A DNA stretch of 47,443 nucleotides. It comes from a virus. The stretch covers positions 1 through 47,443 of IMG/VR virus record IMGVR_UViG_3300010430_000083. One strand, given 5' to 3'. The notes beneath the pieces were generated by a model that was not told the DNA's origin, searched no databases, and saw nothing but the letters and a program-made list of their open reading frames with translations. Position 1 is the first letter of the stretch, and every line of letters starts with the position of its first letter. Both the position numbers and the translations under genes were made by a program. Shown here in pieces: positions 37,433-45,450 of this stretch.

Positions 37433-39384
37433 TGAATATTAATGAAACATATAAACAACTTAAAGAGGTTTATAATTCTATTAAAGAACTTGAAAAAGAG
37501 TTAAATAGCAAGGATGAAGAAATAACCAAATTAAAAGAAGAAAAGAAGATGTTATTAGCACAATTAACGAGGTTACAAAATAGTGGTGGAAGTAATGGCG
37601 GAACGGTTGAAGAGCCTGTAGAGACTGTAACCGTTATATCTAATAACAAAATAGTTAATGGCACTAACGAGAACTCAAACAATATAGAGTATGCAGAAGA
37701 TTATAAATTAAACAAAGGTATTGTTAAGTACACACACAGTGACGGAAACTCTTTTTTTACGTGGGATTTGACAGAAACATTACAATCGGGAACAGCTTAT
37801 AAATTACTTTTAGATATAAGCAACATAGGTGGTAACGCAAGGTTTAGGTTATTCGCTAATAACGACGGTGCGTTAACGCAATTAATAGGCAACACAACAT
37901 ATAACAACGGAACAAATACTTTAAATTTTACACCAGAGGTTAATGTAAGTAAGTTATCTTTAAGTACTTCAAGTGCTTCAACTTCTTTTGATTTTGACAA
38001 CGCTATTCTTTTATTAGAGAATGAAGATATAGAATATGAAGAAGTACCGAGCGAGGGCGGTTCAGAAACACCAGTTGAAGAGGGTGTGTTTGCTTTTCCT
38101 AGTGCTTATGGTGCAGGTGCAGATGCAGTAGGTGGTAGAGGTGGGATAGTTGTTCATATAACTAATAGAAACGATAGCGGTGAGGGAAGTCTTAGAAGTG
38201 CGTTAGTAGATTATCAAGACAAAGACCGTACAATAGTTTCAGATGTTAGCGGTGTTATAGAATTACAATCGGATATAGTTTTAAGCAGTCCAGAGCAAGG
38301 TGGAACTGCAACAGGCAAAATAACATTTGCAGGACAAACAGCACCTTTGGGTGGTTTAACGATTACAGGTGGTAAGATTAGAATGTTTGGTGTAGATGAT
38401 GTTATTTGGCGTTATACAAAGTTTAGAGAAACAACAGCAACAGACGGTTGTTTAAGTAACACGGATGGTAATAATGTTATTTTTGACCATTTGAGCGCAA
38501 GTCATACGCCAGATATTTGTTTTGCTTTAACTTCTAATTCTGAAATATCGGATAATAAAACGATACAGCATTGCTTAATGGGGCAATCTAAAAACGCTTT
38601 AATAGTTGGGGACACTACACCTTCATCTAGTACAGACTATTACGAGCAGTGTTCTATATTAAGAAATGCATATTATAACATAAGCCACAGAATACCATTA
38701 AAAGGTGGTGCTAGAATTAGAGTTGATGCAATCAATAACATCGCTCACAATTGGTCAGCTCGTTTGATTAGAATGGACGGTTACGCTTATGAATTAAACC
38801 ACATAGGAAATTACTACCAAGGTGGTTATAACACTACAAACGTGTTAAAGCATTGTAGTTATTTAAGCTCAACAGGAAGTCCTAAAATATACAACGAGGA
38901 TAATTATATGGATCCAGCCGAAACAACATCGGAATACTCAACAGATGAAAGTGTAGTTTGGACGGAATACCAAAATAATTTTGTTGATTTACCAAGTAGT
39001 TACTTTACAAACGAACGAAACACAATAAGAGGTAGAGCAATAGAAATATTAAAAAGCTCAGAATTAAAATCGGTTGTTTTGGCGGACGTAGGATGCAACA
39101 AGTATTTAGACGATAACGGACAAGTGCAATCGTATATAGATACTTACGATACATCGTTTATAAATGGGATTAACACGGATGATAACGAAACAAGAAGTAC
39201 GGTGCTTAGTGAAATAGAAACTTTATCTAATTCACGACCTAATGACTTCTATGTAAGTAACCCTCACATACCAGAAGCCTATTTAATAAGACGAGGAATA
39301 ACAGGAAATTCAACTATACACAACCAAGTTCAATCTAGCGGTTACACGTTGTTAGAAGAGTATATAAATCAAGTAGATGCATGA
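37432..39384 (+). CDS. Tailspike with pectate-lyase-like (PL1/PL10-type) domain
   Basis: 650 residues. An N-terminal coiled coil (~8-48, KQLKEVYNSIKELEKELNSKDEEITKLKEEK) for trimerisation, a CBM-like beta module (~75-200), then a lyase domain from ~218: AFPSAYGAGADAVGGRGG, VVHITNRNDSGEGSLRSAL and ITFAGQTAPLGGLTI are hallmarks of the pectate-lyase family. It would cleave acidic polysaccharide during adsorption. TAATG overlap with the first tailspike. Confidence 0.78.
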   Translation: MNINETYKQLKEVYNSIKELEKELNSKDEEITKLKEEKKMLLAQLTRLQNSGGSNGGTVEEPVETVTVISNNKIVNGTNENSNNIEYAEDYKLNKGIVKYTHSDGNSFFTWDLTETLQSGTAYKLLLDISNIGGNARFRLFANNDGALTQLIGNTTYNNGTNTLNFTPEVNVSKLSLSTSSASTSFDFDNAILLLENEDIEYEEVPSEGGSETPVEEGVFAFPSAYGAGADAVGGRGGIVVHITNRNDSGEGSLRSALVDYQDKDRTIVSDVSGVIELQSDIVLSSPEQGGTATGKITFAGQTAPLGGLTITGGKIRMFGVDDVIWRYTKFRETTATDGCLSNTDGNNVIFDHLSASHTPDICFALTSNSEISDNKTIQHCLMGQSKNALIVGDTTPSSSTDYYEQCSILRNAYYNISHRIPLKGGARIRVDAINNIAHNWSARLIRMDGYAYELNHIGNYYQGGYNTTNVLKHCSYLSSTGSPKIYNEDNYMDPAETTSEYSTDESVVWTEYQNNFVDLPSSYFTNERNTIRGRAIEILKSSELKSVVLADVGCNKYLDDNGQVQSYIDTYDTSFINGINTDDNETRSTVLSEIETLSNSRPNDFYVSNPHIPEAYLIRRGITGNSTIHNQVQSSGYTLLEEYINQVDA

Positions 39385-39821
39385 AAACAATAAAAATAGT
39401 TAGGGATTGGCAAGACGAAAACCAAACTTTAGGTAAGTGTACCGTTTACGACGAGAATAACAAACCTATATTTAGTGCAATTAGTTTAGAGCGTGGTTGG
39501 CAGAATAATAAAAACAATGTTAGTTGCGTTCCGTTAGGTCGTTATCCTTTAATTTTAGAATATTCACCGAGATTTAAGCAAGATTTATGGGAACTTAAAA
39601 ATGTACCGAACAGAGCAGAGTGTAAATTTCATAGCGCTAATTATTGGTATCAATTAAACGGTTGTATAGCTTTAGGGCTTGAATTAAAGGATTTAAACAG
39701 CGACGGTTACAATGATGTAACTAATAGTAAAAAAACTATGAAAGCGTTTCACAATGCTTTAAAAGGCGAAAGTAGAGCGGAAATATTAATAATGCAGAAT
39801 AAAAACTGTGATTGTATGTAA
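39381..39821 (+). CDS. DUF5675-family protein
   Basis: 146 residues. VSCVPLGRYPLILEYSPRFKQDLWELKNVPNRAECKFHSANYWYQLNGCIALG matches the DUF5675 core, which has conserved His and Cys resembling an L,D-transpeptidase-like active site. Found in Bacteroidota phages near lysis genes; cell-wall activity is suspected but not established. Followed by a terminator and the holin-like genes. Confidence 0.68.
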   Translation: MKTIKIVRDWQDENQTLGKCTVYDENNKPIFSAISLERGWQNNKNNVSCVPLGRYPLILEYSPRFKQDLWELKNVPNRAECKFHSANYWYQLNGCIALGLELKDLNSDGYNDVTNSKKTMKAFHNALKGESRAEILIMQNKNCDCM

Positions 39822-39823
39822 TA

Positions 39824-39859
39824 AAAAAAGAGTAGCATCCCTCAATACCACTCTTTTTT
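39824..39859 (+). terminator. Rho-independent terminator
   Basis: AAAAAAGAGT (39824-39833) pairs with ACTCTTTTTT (39850-39859), a perfect 10-bp stem with a 16-nt loop and T-run. It ends the adsorption operon. The stretch 39860-39940 has no gene. Confidence 0.75.
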
Positions 39860-39940
39860 GCATAAATTAATCAACTAAAAAATAAAAAAATTTAAAACTC
39901 ACAACCAAATATAATCCATTAATTTCAAATAACCAAAGAA

Positions 39941-40123
39941 ATGAAACATTTTTTTACATCAGAAGCAATTTTTTTAACAGTAGGTGTGTTATTGACTATT
40001 ACGTTAGGTAAGTGGTTTGCATTGTTAACGCCTTTATTATACATGATTTCACGTTGCGATAACGTTAATGAGTTTATGGCAAAGCATGTAGGTACAAGAC
40101 CAACAAAACCACCTAGAGGATAA
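39941..40123 (+). CDS. Small membrane protein (lysis module)
   Basis: 60 residues with a hydrophobic segment ~8-37 (AIFLTVGVLLTITLGKWFALLTPLLY) able to form one or two spans, and a soluble tail ending RPTKPPRG. TAATG overlap with the holin gene. Possible holin partner or antiholin. Confidence 0.58.
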   Translation: MKHFFTSEAIFLTVGVLLTITLGKWFALLTPLLYMISRCDNVNEFMAKHVGTRPTKPPRG

Positions 40124-40476
40124 TGGAAGACATGTTGTTAAAATATGGTATAAAAGCAGGACATTTAATAACTGGATTAGTAGCGGGTGTAATGGGGTTA
40201 CTTTTTAACAAACGTCCTCAGACATTAAGAGCAAAGATAAGAAGTTATTTTGTTGTGCTTAGTGGTGCATTGCTAACAGGTTATATAACACCTTTAATCC
40301 TTCTTAAATGGAAGTGGTTGTTAGGTGCTGAGTATTCCGTTGCTTTTGTTGTTGGTTTGTTTGGTATGGGGATAGTTGAAACAGGTTTTATAATCGTAAA
40401 GAAGTTAAAAGAAAACCCATTAGAGGTTATTAATAATATAATAGACAAGATTAATAAGTTAAGACGTGGTGAATAA
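40123..40476 (+). CDS. Holin-like membrane protein
   Basis: 117 residues with three predicted spans: ~14-28 (AGHLITGLVAGVMGLLF), ~42-62 (YFVVLSGALLTGYITPLILL) and ~70-93 (EYSVAFVVGLFGMGIVETGFIIV), and a charged tail (KKLKENP...KLRRGE). This is the layout of small phage holins. It follows the DUF5675 gene. Confidence 0.65.
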   Translation: MEDMLLKYGIKAGHLITGLVAGVMGLLFNKRPQTLRAKIRSYFVVLSGALLTGYITPLILLKWKWLLGAEYSVAFVVGLFGMGIVETGFIIVKKLKENPLEVINNIIDKINKLRRGE

Positions 40477-40500
40477 TTAGGTTATTAAATTAGTATTTAG

Positions 40501-40508
40501 TATCTTGC
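40501..40508 (+). promoter_or_regulatory. Possible promoter (-7 element) before 40526
   Basis: TATCTTGC, the same -7 variant as at 3426. TTAG lies 20 nt upstream (40477-40480). 17 nt before the ATG. Confidence 0.4.
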
Positions 40509-40525
40509 ATAATAAATATTAAATT

Positions 40526-40939
40526 ATGGAAGCTAAAGAATTAAGGATAGGTAATGTTGTTTTTGTTGAAAACGAAAAACACAGACCAAATTCTAAAAAC
40601 ACAGACCACATTGTTATAAATGTTGGATTAATTGATTGTAGAGTAAAAAACACATTAACAGGTGAAGAATTTGGTCAATACTATAAATTCATAAAACCAA
40701 TACCAATAACAGAAGATTGGTTGTTAAAGTTTGGGTTTGAATTATCTTTGAATAATTGGTATGGTGGGAAAGGAATACATGTAAATGGACGTGTTATTTG
40801 GCTTATGAAAGTTGATTATGATAAAAAATACAGAGTACATTTAACAGATACTTCTATATGTCATGTTAAACATGTACACGAATTACAAAACCTATACTTT
40901 GCGTTAACAGGTAAAGAATTACAAATAAGTGATAACTAA
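40526..40939 (+). CDS. Conserved Bacteroidetes phage protein (KELRIGNVV family)
   Basis: 137 residues. The opening KELRIGNVVFVE, the middle PIPITEDWLLKFGFE and the closing VHELQNLYFALTGKEL recur in many Bacteroidetes phages and prophages. Function is unknown. Placed after a small promoter-like element. Confidence 0.7.
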   Translation: MEAKELRIGNVVFVENEKHRPNSKNTDHIVINVGLIDCRVKNTLTGEEFGQYYKFIKPIPITEDWLLKFGFELSLNNWYGGKGIHVNGRVIWLMKVDYDKKYRVHLTDTSICHVKHVHELQNLYFALTGKELQISDN

Positions 40940-41318
40940 GATTTTTAAGAACAACCTAGACAACAAACTCTATCTATTAGGGTTTGTTTTTGCGTATGTT
41001 GGTTATTCTCATTGGCAACAAGCCGAAAAGGTCTTAGATATACCCGAAAGTAAAAGCGGTGTTATTTGGGGGTTGTGTATTGCTTTATCTTTTTTATGCT
41101 ACACTTCAGCTTATTTATTTACTAAATGGAACAAGTGGCGGTGGTTTCCGATGTTTGTGGTGCTAATTTGTATCAGTAGAGTAATAACCGATACTTTGTT
41201 TTTAGTGGATAGCAAACCAGACCCGAAAGTATATGATATTTACGATTACATTTCTTTCTTAGTTACTGTGTTTATAGTTATTAATTACTATGTAAAACAT
41301 AGGTTTAAGAAAAAGTAA
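40929..41318 (+). CDS. Integral membrane protein, four spans
   Basis: 129 residues from GTG 40929, which overlaps the previous gene; no ATG is available at the N-terminus. Hydrophobic segments at ~13-28, ~44-65, ~72-90 and ~105-122. Aromatic-rich; no enzyme motif. Perhaps a superinfection-exclusion or lysis-associated protein, without direct evidence. It converges on the minus-strand gene 41330-41560. Confidence 0.55.
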   Translation: MITKIFKNNLDNKLYLLGFVFAYVGYSHWQQAEKVLDIPESKSGVIWGLCIALSFLCYTSAYLFTKWNKWRWFPMFVVLICISRVITDTLFLVDSKPDPKVYDIYDYISFLVTVFIVINYYVKHRFKKK

Positions 41319-41329
41319 TAAGTTAAAAA

Positions 41330-41560
41330 TTAAAGAGTGTGTTTAATTCTATTGTATTGCATTAACAAGTCTTCTCTATTGTAATAAATTCTGTCTATTT
41401 TATATATTGATTCATCATCTGTTTTCTCATAATGGAAGTCTAGCCAATCATCGAAAGATATAGTTTCTTTATTATTACAGCAACAAGTACATTTATTTTT
41501 ATCTTTTGAACCCATAATCCATTCAAAAAACATTGATGTTAATTTTCCTATTATTTTCAT
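41330..41560 (-). CDS. Small Cys-rich protein with hydrophobic N-terminus
   Basis: 76 residues. KLTSMFFEWIMG start, then KCTCCCNN, a compact Cys cluster that could bind metal, then an acidic tail with DYRED-like aromatic repeats. First (3'-most) gene of the second minus-strand island. Function unknown. Confidence 0.55.
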   Translation of the reverse strand: MKIIGKLTSMFFEWIMGSKDKNKCTCCCNNKETISFDDWLDFHYEKTDDESIYKIDRIYYNREDLLMQYNRIKHTL

Positions 41561-41592
41561 AATTCCTTATTTACGGCATAAACGTAAATATG

Positions 41593-41841
41593 CCTTAATT
41601 ACGTAGTTTAATCAGTTGTCTTAGCTATTTTAATAGAGCCTTGTATAGTTCCAAATGCACAACCAACAAATAATACCCAATGCCATCCGTGTTCAAATGT
41701 TCCGTTTACAAGGTCTATAATGTGTAAAGCTAATCCAGTTCCACATATAAAAAGTAGTATTATTCCCCAAATAAAAGTTCTTGTTTCTTTATTCATTTTT
41801 TATATATTTAATTATTAATATTCCTTAATTACGTAGTTTAA
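41593..41841 (-). repeat. 19-bp direct repeats flanking the two-span membrane gene
   Basis: ccttaattacgtagtttaa occurs exactly at 41593-41611 and 41823-41841, 230 bp apart. The first copy contains the stop codon of the gene 41608-41796 and the second is the right core of site C2. Such direct repeats could come from duplication on insertion, or allow loss of the gene by recombination. Confidence 0.6.
41608..41796 (-). CDS. Small membrane protein, two spans
   Basis: 62 residues. Spans at ~7-27 (TFIWGIILLFICGTGLALHII) and ~40-55 (WVLFVGCAFGTIQGSI), with a His/Trp-rich loop between. Cargo bounded by the 19-bp direct repeats. Function unknown. Confidence 0.6.
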   Translation of the reverse strand: MNKETRTFIWGIILLFICGTGLALHIIDLVNGTFEHGWHWVLFVGCAFGTIQGSIKIAKTTD

Positions 41842-41969
41842 CATCGTGTATAAAAAATAGCTTGTTAGGGCTTTATTAAAGGTTATTATTAATTTGTTGT
41901 TTATTATCTACAATTCTGTTGTTTTTGTTGTTTATACGCTACTTTTCATATACAATTACGTTGTAAGTA
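41833..41969 (-). repeat. attC-like site C2 (minus strand)
   Basis: On the minus strand, the left core TACTTACAAC (41969-41960) is an exact complement of 42137-42128. The left stem GTATATGAAAAGTAG (41953-41939) pairs with CTATTTTTTATACAC (41860-41846): 15 positions, two G-T and one mismatch. The right core is GTTAAACTAC (41842-41833). The ~78-nt loop has no gene; nor does 41797-41975 in general. Confidence 0.7.
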
Positions 41970-41975
41970 ATAAAA

Positions 41976-42257
41976 TTACTTCAATATTTTAACATCTTTT
42001 AAATTTTCGTACAATTCATTTAATTCTGTAAGTTTTTTTACTTCAACAACTTCTGTTTTTGTTGTTTTCATTTCTGTATGTCTAATGCTTACATATTTTA
42101 CATAAGTAACTAAGACAGTAATTTTACTACTTACAACACCACATATACGTAATTGCTTTTCGTGCAATTCTAAAATGTGTAGTAATTCATTTCTGTTCCA
42201 TTTACTTTGTTCTGTATGGTTTGGGCATACGTCTTTTAAAAATTCTTCGTTTGTCAT
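41976..42257 (-). CDS. Hypothetical protein crossed by an attC-like right core
   Basis: 93 residues. Residues 1-40 (MTNEEFLKDVCPNHTEQSKWNRNELLHILELHEKQLRICG) come from the loop of site C1. From codon 41 (GTT, 42137) the C-terminal module (SSKITVLVTYVKYVSIRHTEMK...) is cassette cargo closing at 41960. Function unknown. Confidence 0.62.
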   Translation of the reverse strand: MTNEEFLKDVCPNHTEQSKWNRNELLHILELHEKQLRICGVVSSKITVLVTYVKYVSIRHTEMKTTKTEVVEVKKLTELNELYENLKDVKILK

Positions 42258-42305
42258 TATTTCTTATTTATTAAGTTATTTTATAATTTAACGCAACTAC
42301 GCATA
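42128..42305 (-). repeat. attC-like site C1 (minus strand; loop contains the start of the next gene)
   Basis: On the minus strand, the left stem TATGCGTAGTTGC (42305-42293) pairs with GCAATTACGTATA (42156-42144), 13 bp with two G-T. The right core GTTGTAAGTA (42137-42128) is in codon phase and complementary to the left core of C2. The left core is poor: the stem is preceded by TTGAC rather than AAC, so the 5' edge is damaged. The stretch 42258-42396 has no other gene. Confidence 0.68.
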
Positions 42306-42396
42306 GCTAAGTCCGTCAAAACAAACTTACAAAAATACAATAACATAAAAAAATTAGTTTTAAATAGATTTTGCATTGGTGTGTGTGTGTTTTGTT

Positions 42397-42430
42397 AAAA
42401 AAACAACGGTTAGCAAATGCCCCTACCGTT
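42397..42430 (-). terminator. Rho-independent terminator (minus strand)
   Basis: On the minus strand, AACGGT (42430-42425) pairs with ACCGTT (42410-42405), with possible extension and a bulge, then TTG and seven T (to 42397). It ends the two-gene unit 42443-42879. Confidence 0.6.
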
Positions 42431-42442
42431 TGCTCTTGGTGT

Positions 42443-42688
42443 TTATTCGGCTGTTCTCTCAGCTTGGTTAGGTCTATCAAGTCCGTTGTTTAGTTTATAT
42501 ATTATTATTTCTTTTATGTTTTTCCAATAATCTATTGTACTTAAACTTATTCTTATACCTCTTTTATGGTTGTCTTGCTTTGCATATTTAAGTTTAGTTT
42601 CCCAAATACTTATAGTTTCATCTAATATATTTAATGATTCGCTACCGAACTTTTTAATTAAGTCGGTAGCGTTTTCTTGTGGCTTCAT
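42443..42688 (-). CDS. Hypothetical helical protein
   Basis: 81 residues, two long helices (ATDLIKKFGSESLNILDETISIWETKLKYA; STIDYWKNIKEIIIYKLNNG). Resembles small regulatory or antitoxin-sized phage proteins but no family is recognised. Five nt after the gene 42694-42879, same transcript. Confidence 0.6.
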   Translation of the reverse strand: MKPQENATDLIKKFGSESLNILDETISIWETKLKYAKQDNHKRGIRISLSTIDYWKNIKEIIIYKLNNGLDRPNQAERTAE

Positions 42689-42693
42689 CTTTA

Positions 42694-42879
42694 TTAATTA
42701 AAAGGATTAATTCCTTTTTCCTGTAATTCTCTATAAAGTTTTTGAGAATATTCTAATGCTTTGGTGTATTCTTCTGTCACTTCATATCTGTCGGTTTCAG
42801 GGTTATAAGCCTCATAATTTCTTTCTTCTACTTCTGTTACTTTTTTGTCTGCTTGTAAAAATAATTCTAAAGTTGTCAT
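42694..42879 (-). CDS. Hypothetical acidic protein
   Basis: 61 residues from ATG at 42879; an in-frame start at 42915 would fall on the promoter -7 element, so it is rejected. TTLELFLQADKKVTEVEERNYEAYNPETDRYEVTEEYTKALEY.. is acidic with Tyr-rich repeats. First gene of its operon. Confidence 0.6.
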   Translation of the reverse strand: MTTLELFLQADKKVTEVEERNYEAYNPETDRYEVTEEYTKALEYSQKLYRELQEKGINPFN

Positions 42880-42903
42880 AATTTCTAGTTGTTTGTTATA
42901 ATA

Positions 42904-42934
42904 CAAATATAACAATAAACTTTATTATACACAA
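42904..42934 (-). promoter_or_regulatory. Minus-strand consensus promoter
   Basis: On the minus strand, TTG (42934-42932), a 20-nt spacer, then TATATTTG (42911-42904). It lies 24 nt before the ATG at 42879 and serves the two-gene unit ended by the terminator at 42397-42430. Confidence 0.7.
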
Positions 42935-42970
42935 GTAAAACTTTACATATTTTATATATGTATTAAAAAA

Positions 42971-43001
42971 TTAGTTTTAAACTTTTATTTTTGTATATTG
43001 C
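42971..43001 (+). promoter_or_regulatory. Promoter before 43018
   Basis: TATATTGC at 42994-43001 within TTTTTGTATATTGC, identical to 12552-12565. TTAG lies 19 nt upstream (42971-42974). 16 nt before the ATG. Divergent from the minus-strand promoter at 42904-42934. Confidence 0.5.
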
Positions 43002-43017
43002 GTAATATTAAGGTGTT

Positions 43018-43581
43018 ATGAAAACAATTAAAAAACGTTGGTTTGAAATATTTTTTATTTCTGTTTGCTTGTTTGCTTTACTTAAACAATGTAACTCTAA
43101 GCCAGAAGTAAAAATTGAAACAATAGAAGTTGTTAAATGGAAAACAGATACGGTAACCGAAACTATTATACAAGAAGTTCCTAAGCATGTATATATCGAG
43201 AAACTTAAAACGGTTAAAGGAAAAGACTCTATTGTCTACAAAGACAAACCAACTGAAACAACAATAACTGCCAACCAATACGATACAGAAATAAAGTCAG
43301 ACAGTGCAACCGCTAGACTTAAAATAACCACTACAGGCGAACTTTTAGACGTACAAGGCACAATTAACTACCCAAGAATAGAACGTACAACCACTATAAC
43401 AAAAAAAAAGGATGCTAGTGGTTTTTTTATTTACGCTTCAATGCCTGTTAATGGGAATGTAAGTCCTGAATTAGGTGGTATGATACAGATTAAAAATAAG
43501 ATTATACTAGGTGCTGGCGCACAATATAACAACTTCACTAAACAAATAGACGCTAAAGTTACACTAGCGGTTAAATTATAA
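43018..43581 (+). CDS. Membrane-anchored periplasmic protein, spanin- or DUF6808-like
   Basis: 187 residues. A basic N-terminus and one hydrophobic segment (FFISVCLFALLKQCNS) anchor it; the Cys may or may not be lipidated. A Lys/Thr/Glu-rich periplasmic region (residues ~30-130) follows. The C-terminus is outer-membrane-like (GAGAQYNNFTKQIDAKVTLAVKL). Similar Bacteroidetes phage proteins are listed as DUF6808. A spanin-like role in lysis is possible. Confidence 0.5.
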   Translation: MKTIKKRWFEIFFISVCLFALLKQCNSKPEVKIETIEVVKWKTDTVTETIIQEVPKHVYIEKLKTVKGKDSIVYKDKPTETTITANQYDTEIKSDSATARLKITTTGELLDVQGTINYPRIERTTTITKKKDASGFFIYASMPVNGNVSPELGGMIQIKNKIILGAGAQYNNFTKQIDAKVTLAVKL

Positions 43582-43584
43582 TAT

Positions 43585-44496
43585 ATGTCTAAAAGAGGGA
43601 AAAGCAAACATAATCGTTATAGAATGAATGATTATACTGCAAAAAAAATAGGATTAGAACCTAATAAAAGCGGTCGTTATAGACTTAAAGATAATCCTAA
43701 AGCATTTAAAAAGTTTCAAGAGTTAGATATGGCTCAACCTATTAAAAGGTTATTTTTTGATATTGAAACAAGCCCTATGATAGTTTACAGTTGGCGAACT
43801 GGATGGAAGTTAAACATACCGACTGATAATATTATAGAAGATTGGAAGATTATTTGTATTAGTTATAAATGGGAACACGAAAGCAAGGTTAAAAATCTAA
43901 CTTGGGATAAAGACCAATGCGATAAACAAATGCTTATTGACTTTATTAAAATAATGAATGAAGCCGACGAGTGTATAGCTCATAATGGCGATAGGTTTGA
44001 TATTAAAAAGATACGTACACGCTGTATTTACCACCGAATACCAATGTTTCCAAAGTACAGAACGTTAGACACGCTTAAAAAGGCTAAAAGTGGCTTTAAT
44101 TTTAATTCTAATAGGTTAGATTATATTGCTAAGTTTTTAGGAGTTGGTGCTAAATTAGAGCATGAAGGATTTGATATGTGGGTTAAATGTTTGCAAGGCG
44201 ACAAACAAGCATTAAAAGATATGGTTAAATACTGCGACATGGATATTATCGTTCTTGAAGATGTATATTTAACTCTACAAAACTACATATTAAATAACAC
44301 GCATACAGGCGTACATGACAGAAGATTGAAAGCTAGTTGCCCTAATTGTGGTAGTGAAGATGTATCATTGCTTAAAAACGCTGTAACAGCTAAAGGAACT
44401 ATCAAGAGAGTAATGGAATGCAACAGTTGCGGTTACAACTATGAAATAAGCAATAGAGCTTGGCGTAACTTCCTAGAGATAAAACAAAACTTTTAA
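43585..44496 (+). CDS. DNA polymerase B-type 3'-5' exonuclease with zinc ribbon
   Basis: 303 residues, RNase H-fold exonuclease. Exo I FFDIETSP (Asp59, Glu61), Exo II AHNGDRFDIKKI near 132-143, Exo III YCDMDIIVLEDVY near 217-229. A C-terminal zinc ribbon has CPNCGSED (~251) and CNSCG (~282). No polymerase domain follows, so it is a stand-alone exonuclease, perhaps feeding the Rad52-like protein with ssDNA. Confidence 0.8.
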   Translation: MSKRGKSKHNRYRMNDYTAKKIGLEPNKSGRYRLKDNPKAFKKFQELDMAQPIKRLFFDIETSPMIVYSWRTGWKLNIPTDNIIEDWKIICISYKWEHESKVKNLTWDKDQCDKQMLIDFIKIMNEADECIAHNGDRFDIKKIRTRCIYHRIPMFPKYRTLDTLKKAKSGFNFNSNRLDYIAKFLGVGAKLEHEGFDMWVKCLQGDKQALKDMVKYCDMDIIVLEDVYLTLQNYILNNTHTGVHDRRLKASCPNCGSEDVSLLKNAVTAKGTIKRVMECNSCGYNYEISNRAWRNFLEIKQNF

Positions 44497-44512
44497 TTTT
44501 AACATTTAATAA

Positions 44513-44543
44513 TTTGGTAGATTAAAAATAAAGTATATCTTTG
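44513..44543 (+). promoter_or_regulatory. Consensus promoter of the early small-gene operon
   Basis: TTTG at 44513-44516, a 19-nt spacer, then TATCTTTG at 44536-44543. 30 nt before the ATG at 44574. Confidence 0.75.
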
Positions 44544-44573
44544 TTACATCATTAACATACTAAATTATAAATT

Positions 44574-44846
44574 ATGGAATTTAAAGGAACAAAAGGAGAA
44601 TGGCGTGTAGTCCACGAAATTAATGTTATGAGTGACAATAATAGACCTATTTGCGCTTGTGGCAGCATGAGAAGTCAAGAAGATAGAAATGGAATGACAC
44701 AAAATGAAGCCAACGCAAAGTTAATAGCAGCAGCACCAGATTTGTTAGAAGCGTTGAAAGATTTTTTATCAGACTACAAAAACGATTCAATTTCAATGGG
44801 TACTGTAGGAAATGCTGAACTAGCAATAAACAAAGCACTAAAATAA
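44574..44846 (+). CDS. Ead/Ea22-like phage protein
   Basis: 90 residues. GEWRVVHE...NEANAKLIAAAPDLLEALKDFL...NAELAINKALK is the conserved pattern of a very common small phage protein found in early operons; function unknown. First gene after a consensus promoter. Confidence 0.7.
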   Translation: MEFKGTKGEWRVVHEINVMSDNNRPICACGSMRSQEDRNGMTQNEANAKLIAAAPDLLEALKDFLSDYKNDSISMGTVGNAELAINKALK

Positions 44847-45124
44847 TGGATTACTACAACAAAATTGACGCAATAGGCGAAAGCAATACAGCTTTTGATA
44901 TTAACAACAAGGACATAGAACACGATTTAATCTGTGGTTTAGACAACGATATTAAAACAATTCGTAACGACTTAAACGAGTTAAGCGATTTAATAGAAGG
45001 CTACGAGACTTACACACCTAACAAAATGATGTTAAACCAATTAAAAGTGTTACACAGTAAGTTAACTAACGGAATTAACGCTATAGACTCGGGTTACAAC
45101 GCTTATAAAGATTTACACGAATAA
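44846..45124 (+). CDS. Hypothetical early protein
   Basis: 92 residues, all-helical, Asp/Asn-rich (DIKTIRNDLNELSDLIEGYETYTP). Starts on the TAATG of the previous gene. No family is recognised. Confidence 0.62.
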   Translation: MDYYNKIDAIGESNTAFDINNKDIEHDLICGLDNDIKTIRNDLNELSDLIEGYETYTPNKMMLNQLKVLHSKLTNGINAIDSGYNAYKDLHE

Positions 45125-45136
45125 AAATTAAACACT

Positions 45137-45325
45137 ATGAAATTTAGCAGGAATTACGACGACGCAACAGAAGAGCAGAAACTAGATAATGAAATGGTTG
45201 ACGAGATAGACGAGCAATTATCTCAATTAAAAAGATACGACTATAATATTATTAGTTTACTTGGCAAAGAGAGAGCTAAGGAAGTTAAAAAAGCTATGAT
45301 TAACTATTTATTGGAAACATTATGA
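45137..45325 (+). CDS. Hypothetical early protein
   Basis: 62 residues, acidic helical (EQKLDNEMVDEIDEQLSQLKRYDYN...). Ends in an ATGA overlap with the next small gene. Confidence 0.6.
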   Translation: MKFSRNYDDATEEQKLDNEMVDEIDEQLSQLKRYDYNIISLLGKERAKEVKKAMINYLLETL

Positions 45326-45450
45326 CACACAGAATAGTTAACAAACTTCACTACATAGAAGTAAAAGGACGAGTTAACGTCTATACAGAAACAGAGTACC
45401 AAAAATTAGAATCATGGGATTTAATTAAGATGAAATATAATTTAAGATGA
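45322..45450 (+). CDS. Small early protein
   Basis: 42 residues (MTHRIVNKLHYIEVKGRVNVYT...). Joined to both neighbours by ATGA overlaps, which argues for real translation. Basic, beta-rich; function unknown. Confidence 0.5.
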   Translation: MTHRIVNKLHYIEVKGRVNVYTETEYQKLESWDLIKMKYNLR

